Origin: Ruegeria sediminis
Lineage (GTDB): Bacteria > Pseudomonadota > Alphaproteobacteria > Rhodobacterales > Rhodobacteraceae
DNA length: 64,000 bases
Reading direction: 5' to 3'
Assembly: GCF_005938215.1 (NCBI RefSeq)
Contig: NZ_VCPD01000002.1
Location: forward strand, 310,001-374,000
Of the stretch, positions 39,346 to 49,080 are shown piece after piece. The number at the start of each line of letters is the position of its first letter. Within the stretch, counting starts at the first letter, position 1. The position numbers and the translations under genes were made by a program. The notes under the pieces are model-generated. The model worked only from the letters and a program-made list of their open reading frames with translations. It had not been told where the DNA came from and made no database searches.

Positions 39346-39867
39346 ATGTCCCGATTAATCATAACAGCGGTCGTTGTCGCCGCCTTGGGCGCGGGCGCTT
39401 ATTACTATCTGTCCCAACCCGAGCCGACCCCCGCCGAAAAGCTGGAAGCGGCGGCTGACGACGCAGGCCAGGCGTTGAACGATGCCGCCAAAGCCGTCTC
39501 GGAGGCGGCCGGATCGGTGGTTGAGTCTTCGACCGAAAAGGCGTCGGAATTGGCCGATCAAGCCGGAGACGCCGTCGACAGCGCCACTCAGCAGGCCGGA
39601 GAGGCGGCTCAGTCCCTGTCGCAACAGGCGCAGGATCAGGTCGCGGCCTTGGGAGACCAAGGTGACGCCCTGCTGAAAAGCTTCGAAGAACAAGGCTATC
39701 TGACGGAAGAAGGCTTCGACTATGACAAGGTTGTCGCCGACATTCAGAAAAGCCCCTTGGCCGAAGACGTGAAGACCGAGGCGATCAAGATTCTGGATGA
39801 AATCAAGGCCGCGCCGGAAACCTTGTCCGACAAAATCGCCGAACTGCGCAAATTGCTCACGCAATGA
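39346..39867 (+). CDS. Membrane-anchored Ala-rich coiled-coil protein
   Basis: 173 residues. An N-terminal span (about 4-22, LIITAVVVAALGAGAYYYL) is followed by an Ala/Asp/Ser/Gln-rich helical stretch of apolipoprotein-like repeats (25-110) and a compact C-terminal part (110-173). A perfect ribosome site (AGGAGGT) suggests high expression. No family name recognised. Periplasmic helices with this composition occur in stress or envelope-structural proteins, but no function is claimed. Confidence 0.82.
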   Translation: MSRLIITAVVVAALGAGAYYYLSQPEPTPAEKLEAAADDAGQALNDAAKAVSEAAGSVVESSTEKASELADQAGDAVDSATQQAGEAAQSLSQQAQDQVAALGDQGDALLKSFEEQGYLTEEGFDYDKVVADIQKSPLAEDVKTEAIKILDEIKAAPETLSDKIAELRKLLTQ

Positions 39868-40185
39868 TCTGCCGAGGCCGGCGGTCCTGCCGCGCCGGCC
39901 TCGTTGCCCAACCTGTTTCCGCCACGTCACAGGGAAGGCGAATTGACGGGAACCAAGCGGGCATGATTGCCTTGTACCAGTACTGCTGCAATCGGACCCG
40001 CCCGTGATCCAGACCAACGCGCTGACCCGCACATCGGAGCCGCTTATCAAACCTGCAATGAGTCTTGTTGTTCGGACAATGATCCGAAACGGTCCCAAGG
40101 TTTGGTACGGACGCTCGGCCGACAGGCTGCCTCGGGCCAAAATTGACGGTTTTCGCCCGCGCTGCTTTTTCAGAAGGATATCAGA
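39868..40185. other. Intergenic region with two inverted repeats
   Basis: No convincing gene in 318 bases; the 61-residue frame at 40004 has no good start signal. A hairpin GAGGCCGGCG/CGCCGGCCTC (39874-39902) just after the coiled-coil gene may end its transcript. A second inverted repeat TTCGGA-N6-TCCGAA (40071-40088), about 100 bases before the oxidoreductase start, looks like an operator. Confidence 0.45.
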
Positions 40186-41214
40186 ATGACAGATTTGCCC
40201 GGAACGATGTTCGCGGTCGTCCAGACCCATGACGGATTCTCCGGTACGGCGACCGGACCCGGCATAGACAATGCCTCGGAATGGCTGGCCCCTGCCGAAC
40301 TGCCCTTACCCGAACCGGGGCCGGGTCAGGTGCTGATCCGTCTTCGCATGGCCTCAGTCAACCCTTCGGACCTGCATTTCATCAAGGGTGAATATGGTCA
40401 GCCACGCGTCAAGGGCGCGCCCGCCGGTTTCGAAGGTTGCGGCGACGTGGTTGCCATAGGTTCGGGGGCCGAGGCGCTGAAAGGGCAACGTGTCGCCTTT
40501 GTCGCGTCGGGGTCCGGCGCTTGGGCCGAGTACGTCGTGACGCAGGCCCAGATGTGCATTCCGCTGCGCCCCGACATCTCGGACGAGAATGGCGCCGCGC
40601 AGATCGTCAACCCGATGACGGCCATGGCGATGGTCGACATTGCCCGATCCGAGGGCGACGCGTTTGTCGTCTCGGCCGCGACCAGCCAATTGGGCAAGCT
40701 GATGTGCAGCCTTGGCCGTGATCTGGGACTGAAGCCCATCGCCCTTGTCCGGCGTGCCGAAACGGTGGACGCGCTCAGGGAACTTGGTGCGGATGAGGTT
40801 CTCGTCACAAACGATCCGGATCTGCCCGAAAAATTCGCTGCCATCAGCAAGACGCTGAAACCGCGCGTCTTTCTCGACGCGGTATCCGACCAGTTGTCTG
40901 AACAGATCTTCGCGGCGATGCCGAACAAGGCCCGCTGGGTAAGCTATGGCAAGCTCAGCGCCGAACAGCCCAGGCTGACGCAGATGGGACAATTGATTTT
41001 CATGGGCAAACGGATCGAGGGATTCTGGCTGACCCAATGGATGATGAGCACGCCGCCCGCCGATCAGATCCGCGTCGTGGCCGAAGTGCAGGCGCGGTTC
41101 GCGGACGGACGGTGGAAAACCGATGTATCGACGCATCTCCCGCTGCGTGACGTTGTGTCAGGTTTGGCCGAGGCCCTAAAAAAGACTGACGGAAAGGTGA
41201 TGATCACGCCATAG
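40186..41214 (+). CDS. MDR-family (quinone oxidoreductase-like) alcohol dehydrogenase
   Basis: 342 residues of the medium-chain dehydrogenase/reductase superfamily. N-terminal catalytic part (VNPSDLHFIKGEYG, GFEGCGDVVAIG) and a Rossmann domain (about 150-290). The zinc-binding cysteine cluster of true alcohol dehydrogenases is absent, so it is probably a zinc-free NADPH quinone/enoyl reductase-like member. Substrate unknown. Confidence 0.88.
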   Translation: MTDLPGTMFAVVQTHDGFSGTATGPGIDNASEWLAPAELPLPEPGPGQVLIRLRMASVNPSDLHFIKGEYGQPRVKGAPAGFEGCGDVVAIGSGAEALKGQRVAFVASGSGAWAEYVVTQAQMCIPLRPDISDENGAAQIVNPMTAMAMVDIARSEGDAFVVSAATSQLGKLMCSLGRDLGLKPIALVRRAETVDALRELGADEVLVTNDPDLPEKFAAISKTLKPRVFLDAVSDQLSEQIFAAMPNKARWVSYGKLSAEQPRLTQMGQLIFMGKRIEGFWLTQWMMSTPPADQIRVVAEVQARFADGRWKTDVSTHLPLRDVVSGLAEALKKTDGKVMITP

Positions 41215-41292
41215 TGGGCGCATGCCCCGGCGAAGTGAGGAGCGGCGGGGCATGAAAAAGGACGTCGGGCTTACCGGCGCAGGGAGGAAAAT

Positions 41293-42168
41293 TTGGACAA
41301 CATACAGCTGCTGATCAGCGGGCTGGCGAATGGCTGCGTTTACGGCCTGATCGCGCTTGGCTTCGTGCTGATCTACAAGGCGACCGAGGCAGTGAACTTC
41401 GCGCAGGGCGATTTCATGATGCTGGGCGCCTTCGTGACCATCGGATTGACGAACACGGAATATATGGGGCTGCCCTTCTGGATGGCGCTGCCCATCTCGC
41501 TGGGCGTGATGGCCGCGTTGGGCTACCTGCTCGACCGGTTGGTGATCCGAAGGATGTTCGGAGAAAGCCAGACCGCGGTCGTGATCCTGACGATCGCGCT
41601 GGGATTCGTGATCCGCTTCGTCGCCGGGCTGATCTGGGGGCACGAGCCGCAGACCCTGCAGAACCCGCTGGCGGGCAAGGAAGTCCGGTTCGGCGGTCTG
41701 GTGCTGGGCATGGAGGATGTGGCGGTGATCATCGTGACCATCCTGCTTACCTGGTCGCTGTATGTGTTCTTCAGCAAGACCAAGCTCGGGCTGGCAATGC
41801 AGGGCGCCTCGCAGAACCAACTGGCGGCTTATTACATGGGCATTCCTGTCAAACGGGTGCAGGGCCTGATCTGGGCCCTCGCCGGGGCGGTCGCGGGCGT
41901 CGCCGGCATCCTCTTCGCCGCCAAGGGTTCGGTCGATCCCAACACGGGACTTTTGGGGATCAAGGCCTTCGCCGCCGCCGTCATCGGTGGATTTGGCAGC
42001 CTGCCCGGCGCGCTGGCCGGTGGGCTGATCGTCGGCGTGATCGAACCCTTCGCCAGCCGCTACATCGCCGCCGGCTACAGCCAGATCGCGCCCTACGCGC
42101 TGCTGCTGGCCGTGCTGATCTTCCGCCCGCACGGGTTGTTCTCTCAAGTGCGCGTCAAAAAGGTCTAG
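41293..42168 (+). CDS. livH: LivH-type ABC permease
   Basis: 291 residues, about eight membrane spans. First of two inner-membrane permeases of a branched-chain amino acid (HAAT-type) importer. Starts at TTG (DNIQLLISGLANG), supported by GGAGG six bases before. Contains the family signature FAQGDFMMLGAF. Begins an operon livH-livM-livG-livF-acyl-CoA ligase-substrate-binding protein. Confidence 0.94.
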   Translation: MDNIQLLISGLANGCVYGLIALGFVLIYKATEAVNFAQGDFMMLGAFVTIGLTNTEYMGLPFWMALPISLGVMAALGYLLDRLVIRRMFGESQTAVVILTIALGFVIRFVAGLIWGHEPQTLQNPLAGKEVRFGGLVLGMEDVAVIIVTILLTWSLYVFFSKTKLGLAMQGASQNQLAAYYMGIPVKRVQGLIWALAGAVAGVAGILFAAKGSVDPNTGLLGIKAFAAAVIGGFGSLPGALAGGLIVGVIEPFASRYIAAGYSQIAPYALLLAVLIFRPHGLFSQVRVKKV

Positions 42169-42172
42169 ACCC

Positions 42173-43270
42173 ATGCGGATCGTATTCAAAACCGACTACA
42201 TGCAGGATATCCGCCCCTGGAAAGACGGATATCAGCTGAGCCTGTACCTGATCCTGTTGGCGGTGGTCATTGCCGCCCCCTGGTGGCTCAACGACTTTTA
42301 CCTGGGTGAGTTGACCAACGTCCTGATCTGGGCAATCGCGGGGCTGGGCCTGATGGTCCTGACCGGCCACACCGGTCAAGCGAGCCTTGGTCACGCGGCC
42401 TTCCTGGCCATAGGCTGTTACGCCAACGTAATCCTGATCGAAGCGGGCATTCCATTTCTGATCGCCTTTCCCCTTGCGGGAATCCTGACCGGCGTGATCG
42501 GAGCTACCATCGCCGTCCCTGCCCTGCGCCTTCACGGCATCTACCTTGCTATCTTCACCCTCGCCCTGTCGATCCTGATGGACGATATCATCGTCCTGGC
42601 CGATCCCATTACCGGCGGTGTCGGCGGCAAGTATATCGGCGGCGTCGAGATCTTCGGCCACATGATCGAACGCTGGGGAACGCCAGGTCAGTTCTTTTGG
42701 CTGGTGCTGACGGTTACGGTGATCGTGACGCTGGGATACATCAATCTGTTGCGCGCACCCTTGGGCCGCAGCTTCATCGCGGTCCGCGACAGCGAGGTAT
42801 CCGCACAGGCCATGGGCGTCGACATCGCCCGGACCAAGACCATCTCTTTCGGTCTGTCCTGCACCGTCACCGGCTGGGCCGGCGCGTTGATGGGGCTTTA
42901 TGCCGGCGCCTTCAACAACGAGACCTTCAGCGTCGTGATCTCGATCCAGTTGTTGATGATGATCGTGATCGGCGGCCTGGGGTCGATCCACGGCGCATTC
43001 TTCGGCGCCATCGTGATCGGGTTTCTGCCGCAGTTCCTGTCCATCGCCAAGGAGTATGTCGGCGCCCTGTTCGGCGGCGACACCGTCGCCATTCCCGGCC
43101 TCGAATTCGGCGTCTTCGGCATGATCCTGATCGCCTTCATCCTGTTCGAACCGATGGGCATTTACGGCCGATGGCTCAAGATACGCACCTGGATCGAACT
43201 GTTCCCCTTCTACCGCAAGGACATGTTCAAACGACAGAAATCCTATCTGAAAACGGAGCGTCTGAGATGA
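42173..43270 (+). CDS. livM: LivM-type ABC permease
   Basis: 365 residues, second permease of the importer. Family motifs are LTGHTGQASLGHAAFLAIG near residue 60, RDSEVSAQAMGVD and the GGLGSIHGAFFGA region. Begins 4 bases after livH and overlaps livG by ATGA. Confidence 0.94.
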   Translation: MRIVFKTDYMQDIRPWKDGYQLSLYLILLAVVIAAPWWLNDFYLGELTNVLIWAIAGLGLMVLTGHTGQASLGHAAFLAIGCYANVILIEAGIPFLIAFPLAGILTGVIGATIAVPALRLHGIYLAIFTLALSILMDDIIVLADPITGGVGGKYIGGVEIFGHMIERWGTPGQFFWLVLTVTVIVTLGYINLLRAPLGRSFIAVRDSEVSAQAMGVDIARTKTISFGLSCTVTGWAGALMGLYAGAFNNETFSVVISIQLLMMIVIGGLGSIHGAFFGAIVIGFLPQFLSIAKEYVGALFGGDTVAIPGLEFGVFGMILIAFILFEPMGIYGRWLKIRTWIELFPFYRKDMFKRQKSYLKTERLR

Positions 43271-44031
43271 GCCTGCTTGAGCTTGAAAACGTGACGCTGA
43301 AATTCGGTGGGCTGACGGCGGTGGACCGCCTGTCCTTTTCGGTCGAGGAAGGCGAGGTTTTTGCCATCGTCGGCCCGAACGGCGCGGGAAAGTCCACCGT
43401 CTTCAACCTGATATCGCGATTTTATGATCCTTTCGAGGGTACGATCCGGTTCGACGGACAAGACCTGCTGGCGGTAAAACCCTCGGGCGTAGCGGCCTAT
43501 GGCGTGGCGCGGACGTTCCAGAACATCGAACTTTTCGAACATGCCACGGTGTTGCAAAACCTTCTGGTCGGACGGCACCGGCATCACAAAAGCAACGTGA
43601 TTTCGGAACTTTTCTTTACGCCGTCCGTGAAACGGCAGGAACTGGAGAACCGGGAAAAGGTCGAGGAAGTCATAGATTTTCTCGATCTGCAGGCATATCG
43701 CGACAAGATGATCGCGGGGCTTCCTTACGGGGTCCGCAAGGTCGTCGAAGTGGCGCGCGCACTGGCCACCGATCCCAAGCTTCTGCTGCTGGATGAGCCG
43801 GCATCGGGTCTGTCGGTGGAAGAGACCACGGACATGCGCTGGTGGATCGACGACATTCGCCGCCAGATGGGGATCACCGTGCTGATGGTCGAACATGACA
43901 TGGGGCTGGTCTCGGGCGTTTCGGACCGGGTTCTGGCAATGGCTGACGGTGCCAAGCTGGCACTAGGCACCCCTGCCGAGGTACAGTCGCATCCCGCCGT
44001 GATCGAAGCCTATCTGGGGAAAGCGTCATGA
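43267..44031 (+). CDS. livG: LivG-type ABC ATPase
   Basis: 254 residues. Walker A GPNGAGKST, LivG-type signature LPYGVRKVVEVARAL (replacing LSGGQ) and Walker B LLLLDEPASGLS are intact. The start ATG overlaps the livM stop; the open frame that runs back into livM is not translated. Overlaps livF by ATGA. Confidence 0.94.
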   Translation: MSLLELENVTLKFGGLTAVDRLSFSVEEGEVFAIVGPNGAGKSTVFNLISRFYDPFEGTIRFDGQDLLAVKPSGVAAYGVARTFQNIELFEHATVLQNLLVGRHRHHKSNVISELFFTPSVKRQELENREKVEEVIDFLDLQAYRDKMIAGLPYGVRKVVEVARALATDPKLLLLDEPASGLSVEETTDMRWWIDDIRRQMGITVLMVEHDMGLVSGVSDRVLAMADGAKLALGTPAEVQSHPAVIEAYLGKAS

Positions 44032-44801
44032 GCGAACCGGTACTCAAGATTCGCAACATCGAAAGCTTCTATGGCCCCATCATGGCAATCCGTGGCGTGT
44101 CTCTGGACGTACGGCCGGGACGGATCGTTTCGATCCTCGGCGCGAACGGCGCAGGCAAGACGACTCTGCTGAAGACCGTATCCGGCGTGATGGACCCCGA
44201 AAAGGGCACGATCACATTCGAGGGCGAAGACATCCAGGGCTGGGAACCGCACAAGGTCGTGCAGAAAGGCATCGTGCACGTCCCCGAAGGGCGCGAGGTC
44301 TTTCCCCTGTTGACCGTGGATGAGAACCTTAGCCTCGGGGCATATACCCTTGCGGACAAGGCGCAAATCGAACGCGACCGGGATCTGGTGTTCAGCTATT
44401 TTCCGATACTAGCCGAACGCCGCAATCAGGAGGCCGGCACACTTTCGGGCGGACAACAGCAGATGCTGGCAATCGGTCGCGGGCTGATGGCAAATCCGCG
44501 GATCATGCTGCTGGACGAGCCGTCCCTGGGGCTGTCCCCCATTCTCGTGCAAGAGATTTTTGCAATCCTCAAGCGGCTCAATGAAGAGCAGAACATGACA
44601 ATGATGCTGGTCGAACAGAACGCTTCGGCGGCACTGGAACTGGCCCATGACGGCTATGTCATGGAAGTCGGACGGATCGTCATGGACGGCACGGCAGAAG
44701 ACCTGATGAAATCCGAGGACATCCAGAATTTCTACCTGGGCGTTCAGGAAGAAGGCGCGCGCGAGAACCGCCGCTGGAAACGCAGGAAGACATGGAGGTG
44801 A
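44028..44801 (+). CDS. livF: LivF-type ABC ATPase
   Basis: 257 residues. Walker A GANGAGKTT, LSGGQQQMLAIGRGL signature and MLLDEPSLGLSP. Second ATPase of the importer. The stop lies inside the ribosome site of the following acyl-CoA ligase gene. Confidence 0.94.
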   Translation: MSEPVLKIRNIESFYGPIMAIRGVSLDVRPGRIVSILGANGAGKTTLLKTVSGVMDPEKGTITFEGEDIQGWEPHKVVQKGIVHVPEGREVFPLLTVDENLSLGAYTLADKAQIERDRDLVFSYFPILAERRNQEAGTLSGGQQQMLAIGRGLMANPRIMLLDEPSLGLSPILVQEIFAILKRLNEEQNMTMMLVEQNASAALELAHDGYVMEVGRIVMDGTAEDLMKSEDIQNFYLGVQEEGARENRRWKRRKTWR

Positions 44802-44806
44802 GCAAG

Positions 44807-46693
44807 ATGGATGCAAACACCCTGCCCGCCCAGACCGTGATCAACGGTGTCACGTTCAACGCAACCCCGGGGCAGCGTCCGGTTCTGGTCGATGGCACAG
44901 ACACCATCGTCGGGCTGTTCGAAAAACGCTGCAAAGATCTGGGAAGCCAAACCGCGCACCGGGAAAAGGACTTCGGCATCTGGAAGTCCTATTCCTGGTC
45001 GGACTATTGGAACCACGCCAAATGGATCGGCCTCGCCCTGCGCAAACTTGGGCTCCAGCGCGGAGAGGTCGTTTCGATCCTCAGCGAAGACCGCAAGGAA
45101 TGGGCCTATTTCGACATGGGAATTCAATGTGTTGGCGGCATTGCTGCAGGTGTCTACACCACCGACTCGGCCAACCAGCTTGCCTATCTCGTCAACGACA
45201 GCGACAGCCGGTTCCTGATCGTCGAGGACGAGGAGCAACTGGACAAGTACCTTCAGATCGAAGGCGAGGTGCCGGGGCTGCTGAACGTCATCATCCTCGA
45301 GGATGAAGGGCTGCACGATCTGGAGCATCACCGCTGCCTGATGATCGACGAGCTATACGAGATCGGGCGGCAGGCGGAACGGGACGAACCTGGCGCCTTC
45401 GAAGCGGAAATCGCCAAGGCAAAGCCGCAGGACACCGTCTTGCTCATCTACACCTCGGGCACGACCGGAATGCCGAAGGGGGCGATGCTGAGCCACGAGA
45501 ACGTCATGGCCGCGATCGAAGCCGGCGCGCATCGCCTGCCCACGCAACCGACGGACGAACAGCTTTGTTTCCTGCCGCTTTGCCACATACTCGAACGGGA
45601 TGTTTCGATCTACTTCCCGCTGGCGTCGAAAAGCACTGTCAATTTCGCCGAAAGCCCGGAAACGGTGTTCGCCAACCTGCAGGAGGTCTCACCCGACACC
45701 TTCACGGCCGTACCGCGGGTCTGGGAAAAAATCTATTCCCAGGTCCTGATCATGGCGCAGGAGGCCACGCCAGCCGGGCGCGCGGCGTTCGGCATGGCGC
45801 TCAAAGCGGGGATGAAGCGCGCCGAGTATCTTGTTGAAAACAAATCGGTTCCCGCAGGGGTCGCCGCCAATTTCTGGCTTTGGGACAGGCTTGTCCTGCG
45901 CAACCTGCGTCGGATGCTGGGCATGGACAAGCTGCGTCGCGGCGGCACCGGTGCCGCGCCAATCTCACCGGCCTTGCTGAAATGGTATTGGGCGATCGGC
46001 GTGCCGCTGGTCGAGGGCTACGGCATGACCGAAACATCCGGCATCGCCACGATCAATACACCAGAGGAAAACAAACTGGGCACGATCGGCAAGGCGGTTC
46101 CGGGCATCGACGTCCGCATCGCCGATGATGGCGAAATCCAGGTCCACGGCCTGAACAATTTCCAGGGCTACTGGCGCAACAACGAAAAGACCGCCGAGGC
46201 GTTCACCGCCGACGGCTGGCTACGGACCGGCGACATCGGACGAATGGACCAAGACGGTTACGTAACGATCACCGGCCGCTTGAAGGACATCATCATCACC
46301 GCGGGCGGCAAGAACATCACCCCCGCCGAGATCGAGAGCCGCCTGAAGTTCAGCCACTACATTTCGGACGCGGTGATCATCGGTGACCGGCGCAAGTTCC
46401 TGACGGCGCTGATCATGATTGATCAGGAGAACGTCGAGAAATACGCTCAGGACCGCAAGGTGCCGTTCTCGAATTTCGCGTCGCTTTGCGCCGCGAAAGA
46501 CGTAAAGGACCTGATCGCCGCCGAGGTCGACGCCGTCAACAAAGAGTTCGCCCGCGTCGAGCAGATCAAGGATTTCCGCCTGATCGACGTGCTGCTGACC
46601 GCTGAGGACGACGAACTGACCGCGACGATGAAGCTGAAACGGAGTTTTGTTGAAAAGAAGCACTCACATCTGATCGAAGATATGTACAAATAA
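44807..46693 (+). CDS. Long-chain acyl-CoA synthetase (AMP-binding), inside the ABC operon
   Basis: 628 residues, ANL-superfamily adenylating enzyme of the FadD15-like class. The phosphate-binding YTSGTTGMPKG is near residue 215; EGYGMTETSG and the hinge-region TGDIG-GRLKDIIITAGGKNI follow. It activates a carboxylic acid with ATP and CoA. The start at 44807 is fixed by GGAGGTGA five bases upstream, which overlaps the livF stop. Its place between the transporter ATPase and the binding protein suggests it acts on the imported compound. Confidence 0.93.
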   Translation: MDANTLPAQTVINGVTFNATPGQRPVLVDGTDTIVGLFEKRCKDLGSQTAHREKDFGIWKSYSWSDYWNHAKWIGLALRKLGLQRGEVVSILSEDRKEWAYFDMGIQCVGGIAAGVYTTDSANQLAYLVNDSDSRFLIVEDEEQLDKYLQIEGEVPGLLNVIILEDEGLHDLEHHRCLMIDELYEIGRQAERDEPGAFEAEIAKAKPQDTVLLIYTSGTTGMPKGAMLSHENVMAAIEAGAHRLPTQPTDEQLCFLPLCHILERDVSIYFPLASKSTVNFAESPETVFANLQEVSPDTFTAVPRVWEKIYSQVLIMAQEATPAGRAAFGMALKAGMKRAEYLVENKSVPAGVAANFWLWDRLVLRNLRRMLGMDKLRRGGTGAAPISPALLKWYWAIGVPLVEGYGMTETSGIATINTPEENKLGTIGKAVPGIDVRIADDGEIQVHGLNNFQGYWRNNEKTAEAFTADGWLRTGDIGRMDQDGYVTITGRLKDIIITAGGKNITPAEIESRLKFSHYISDAVIIGDRRKFLTALIMIDQENVEKYAQDRKVPFSNFASLCAAKDVKDLIAAEVDAVNKEFARVEQIKDFRLIDVLLTAEDDELTATMKLKRSFVEKKHSHLIEDMYK

Positions 46694-46722
46694 ACACGGG
46701 ATTACCCAAAGGGAGGAGAAAC

Positions 46723-47883
46723 ATGAAGAAAATGATCAAACGGCTTGCGGCCGCAACCGCCCTGACGGCGGCGGCGACTTTGGCCAGCGCCGAAACACAG
46801 GGCGTCACTGACGACGAAATCGTGATCGGTTCGGTAAACGACCTGTCAGGTATCTTCGCCGCGGTGGGCGTGCCAGCGGTCAAGGGCGCGAACGTGGTCT
46901 TCGACCGCGTGAACGCGGAAGGCGGCGTGCACGGCCGCAAGATCCGCTATGTGGTCGAGGACAACGGCTATCAGATGCCGCGCGCGATGCAGGGCTACAA
47001 CAAGCTGCTGAACCGCGACAAGGTCTTTGCGATGCTGCAATCGCTTGGCACCCCCATGAACCTGGCCGGCTTCAAGCTGCTTGATCCCATGGGAATCCCG
47101 AACGTCGCCCCGCTTTCGGCGGCAAGGCAGATGCTGCAGGAGCCGATGAAGAACAAGTTCACCTCGTTCTCCAGCTACTATGACCAAAGCCGCGTCGGCG
47201 TGAAATACCTGGCCGAACAATTCGGCGCAGACAAGGTCTGCACGATGTATCTGCCGACCGATTTCGGCGAGGAAATCCTCGAAGGATCCAAGGCGGGCGC
47301 CGAAGAGGCAGGCATCGAATTTGCCGCGGAAACGACGCACAAGCCGGACGAAACCGATTTTGTCGGCTCGCTCAGCAAGCTGAAGGACGAAGGGTGCGAC
47401 ATCGTCACCATGGCCTTGGGCGTGCGTCAGGCCATCACCGTGGTGGGCACCGCCAAGAAGATGGGGCTTGAGGACATGAAGTTCATGGGCACCTCGGCCA
47501 GCTTCCTGACCGTGGTGGCGCAGGTGCCGGGCGGCGTGACCGACGGTTTCTATGCGGCGGCCTCGTGGCAGGATCTGTGGGCGCGCGCGGACGAACCCGC
47601 ACCCAAGGCGTTCATCGAAGAGTACAAGGCCGCCACGGGCGAGGATCCGGTGGGCTTTGCCATGCTAGGCTACGCCGCGGCCGAGATGATGGTAAAGGCA
47701 CTGGAGGCCGCCGGCCCCGATCTGACCCACGAAAGCTTCATCGCCGCCATGGAATCGCTGGACTATCAGGACGATCTGGTGGGCAACCACATGACCTATG
47801 GACCCGACGACCACCAAGGCGCCGACTCGGTCTATGTGAACGTGGTCGAGAACGGCGCGTGGAAAAAGATCTACGAAGAATAA
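46723..47883 (+). CDS. LivK-type periplasmic substrate-binding protein
   Basis: 386 residues. A signal peptide (about 1-23, LASA before ETQG) and a type I periplasmic-binding fold (IVIGSVNDLSGIFA, VVEDNGYQMPRAMQGYNKLL). Strong ribosome site GGGAGGAG. Last gene of the livHMGF-ligase operon, ending at a shared terminator. Ligand not assignable; the ligase in the operon suggests an organic acid rather than an amino acid. Confidence 0.92.
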   Translation: MKKMIKRLAAATALTAAATLASAETQGVTDDEIVIGSVNDLSGIFAAVGVPAVKGANVVFDRVNAEGGVHGRKIRYVVEDNGYQMPRAMQGYNKLLNRDKVFAMLQSLGTPMNLAGFKLLDPMGIPNVAPLSAARQMLQEPMKNKFTSFSSYYDQSRVGVKYLAEQFGADKVCTMYLPTDFGEEILEGSKAGAEEAGIEFAAETTHKPDETDFVGSLSKLKDEGCDIVTMALGVRQAITVVGTAKKMGLEDMKFMGTSASFLTVVAQVPGGVTDGFYAAASWQDLWARADEPAPKAFIEEYKAATGEDPVGFAMLGYAAAEMMVKALEAAGPDLTHESFIAAMESLDYQDDLVGNHMTYGPDDHQGADSVYVNVVENGAWKKIYEE

Positions 47884-47916
47884 CGCCTGAGCTTTTGGCC
47901 TCAAGTCACTGAAAAT

Positions 47917-47949
47917 AAAAAAGGGCTTGCAATCGCGAGCCCTTTTCTT
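47917..47949. terminator. Bidirectional terminator between the ABC operon and rpsI
   Basis: AAGGGCTTGC/GCGAGCCCTT stem (one G-T pair), AATC loop, A run before and TTCTTTT after. Confidence 0.9.
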
Positions 47950-47968
47950 TTCGTATCTCCCGGTGCGG

Positions 47969-48451
47969 TTAACGCTTCGAGAACTGGAACGAACGGCGGG
48001 CCTTGCGGCGACCGAATTTCTTGCGTTCCACGACACGGCTGTCGCGGGTCAGGAAGCCCGCAGCCTTCAAAGCGCCACGCAGCGACGGATCGTAAAGCTG
48101 CAGGGCTTTCGAGATGCCGTGCTTGACCGCGCCGGCCTGACCGGTCAGGCCACCGCCCTTGACGGTTGCGACAACGTCGAACTCGCCTTCGACACCGGCA
48201 ACCTGGAAAGGCTGGCGCAGGATCAGCTGCAGCACCGGACGGGCGAAATACACGTCCTGGTCCTTGCCGTTCACGGTGACCTTGCCGGACCCCGGCTTGA
48301 TCCAGACGCGGGCAACGGCGTCCTTGCGCTTGCCGGTGGCGTAGGAGCGGCCCAGCTCGTCGCGCACGGGTTCCCGCGGCTCGTCTGCGGTCAGGGTTTC
48401 AACGCCTGCGACGGCGCCCAGCTCTTCGAGAGTGTTGATCTGATCAGCCAT
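47969..48451 (-). CDS. rpsI: 30S ribosomal protein S9
   Basis: 160 residues. C-terminal SxxKR end (FQFSKR) and GRRKARRS are typical of S9. An extra N-terminal segment of about 35 residues precedes the conserved core ([14 protein letters not shown]), as in other alphaproteobacteria. It follows rplM by 6 bases; the pair is one operon. Confidence 0.97.
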   Translation of the reverse strand: MADQINTLEELGAVAGVETLTADEPREPVRDELGRSYATGKRKDAVARVWIKPGSGKVTVNGKDQDVYFARPVLQLILRQPFQVAGVEGEFDVVATVKGGGLTGQAGAVKHGISKALQLYDPSLRGALKAAGFLTRDSRVVERKKFGRRKARRSFQFSKR

Positions 48452-48457
48452 CGGTCA

Positions 48458-48916
48458 TTAGCTCCGGGTGTTTTTCTTGTTCATGGATTTGACATCCAGA
48501 ACTTCGGGGGCCTGGGCTTCGTGCGGGTGCGCGGCACCGGCGTAGATGCGCAGGTTGGTCATCTGCTGACGCGACAGGCGGTTGCCCGGCAGCATGCGCT
48601 TGACGGCCTGGTAGACCACGCGCTCGGGGTGTGCGCCCTCGAGGATCTGCTGCTTGGTGCGCGACTTGATGCCGCCCGGATGGCCGGTGTGCCAGTAGAA
48701 GTTTTCTTCGCGCTTCTTGCCGGTCATCTGAACCTTGTCGGCGTTGATGATGATGACGTTGTCGCCCATGTCCATGTTCGGGGTGAACGACGGCTTGTGC
48801 TTGCCACGCAGACGCATGGCGACAATCGAGGCGAGACGGCCCAGAACAACGCCTTCGGCGTCGATCAGGATCCACTTCTTGTCGATGTCTGCAGGTGTTG
48901 CAGAGAAGGTTTTCAT
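48458..48916 (-). CDS. rplM: 50S ribosomal protein L13
   Basis: 152 residues; the start is [15 protein letters not shown], as usual for alphaproteobacterial L13, not the Met 39 bases upstream. Core motifs [19 protein letters not shown] and KMLPGN-like [13 protein letters not shown] are present. Confidence 0.97.
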   Translation of the reverse strand: MKTFSATPADIDKKWILIDAEGVVLGRLASIVAMRLRGKHKPSFTPNMDMGDNVIIINADKVQMTGKKREENFYWHTGHPGGIKSRTKQQILEGAHPERVVYQAVKRMLPGNRLSRQQMTNLRIYAGAAHPHEAQAPEVLDVKSMNKKNTRS

Positions 48917-49080
48917 GTCAGGACAATCCTGTTTGATGTGAAAGACCGGTCTCAACCAAGACCGGTCCGAATTCGATGGACGGGTTTTATGTGCGGCGTG
49001 CGATCAGGTCAAGCACATCTGTGCCGTTTTATCATCATGTTTTCAATGGATTACAAAATAGGTATATTATTACCCCAGAT

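Noticed and set aside
40004-40189. 61-codon frame before the oxidoreductase gene
   Set aside because: No good ribosome site, overlaps the next start, and no protein-like pattern.
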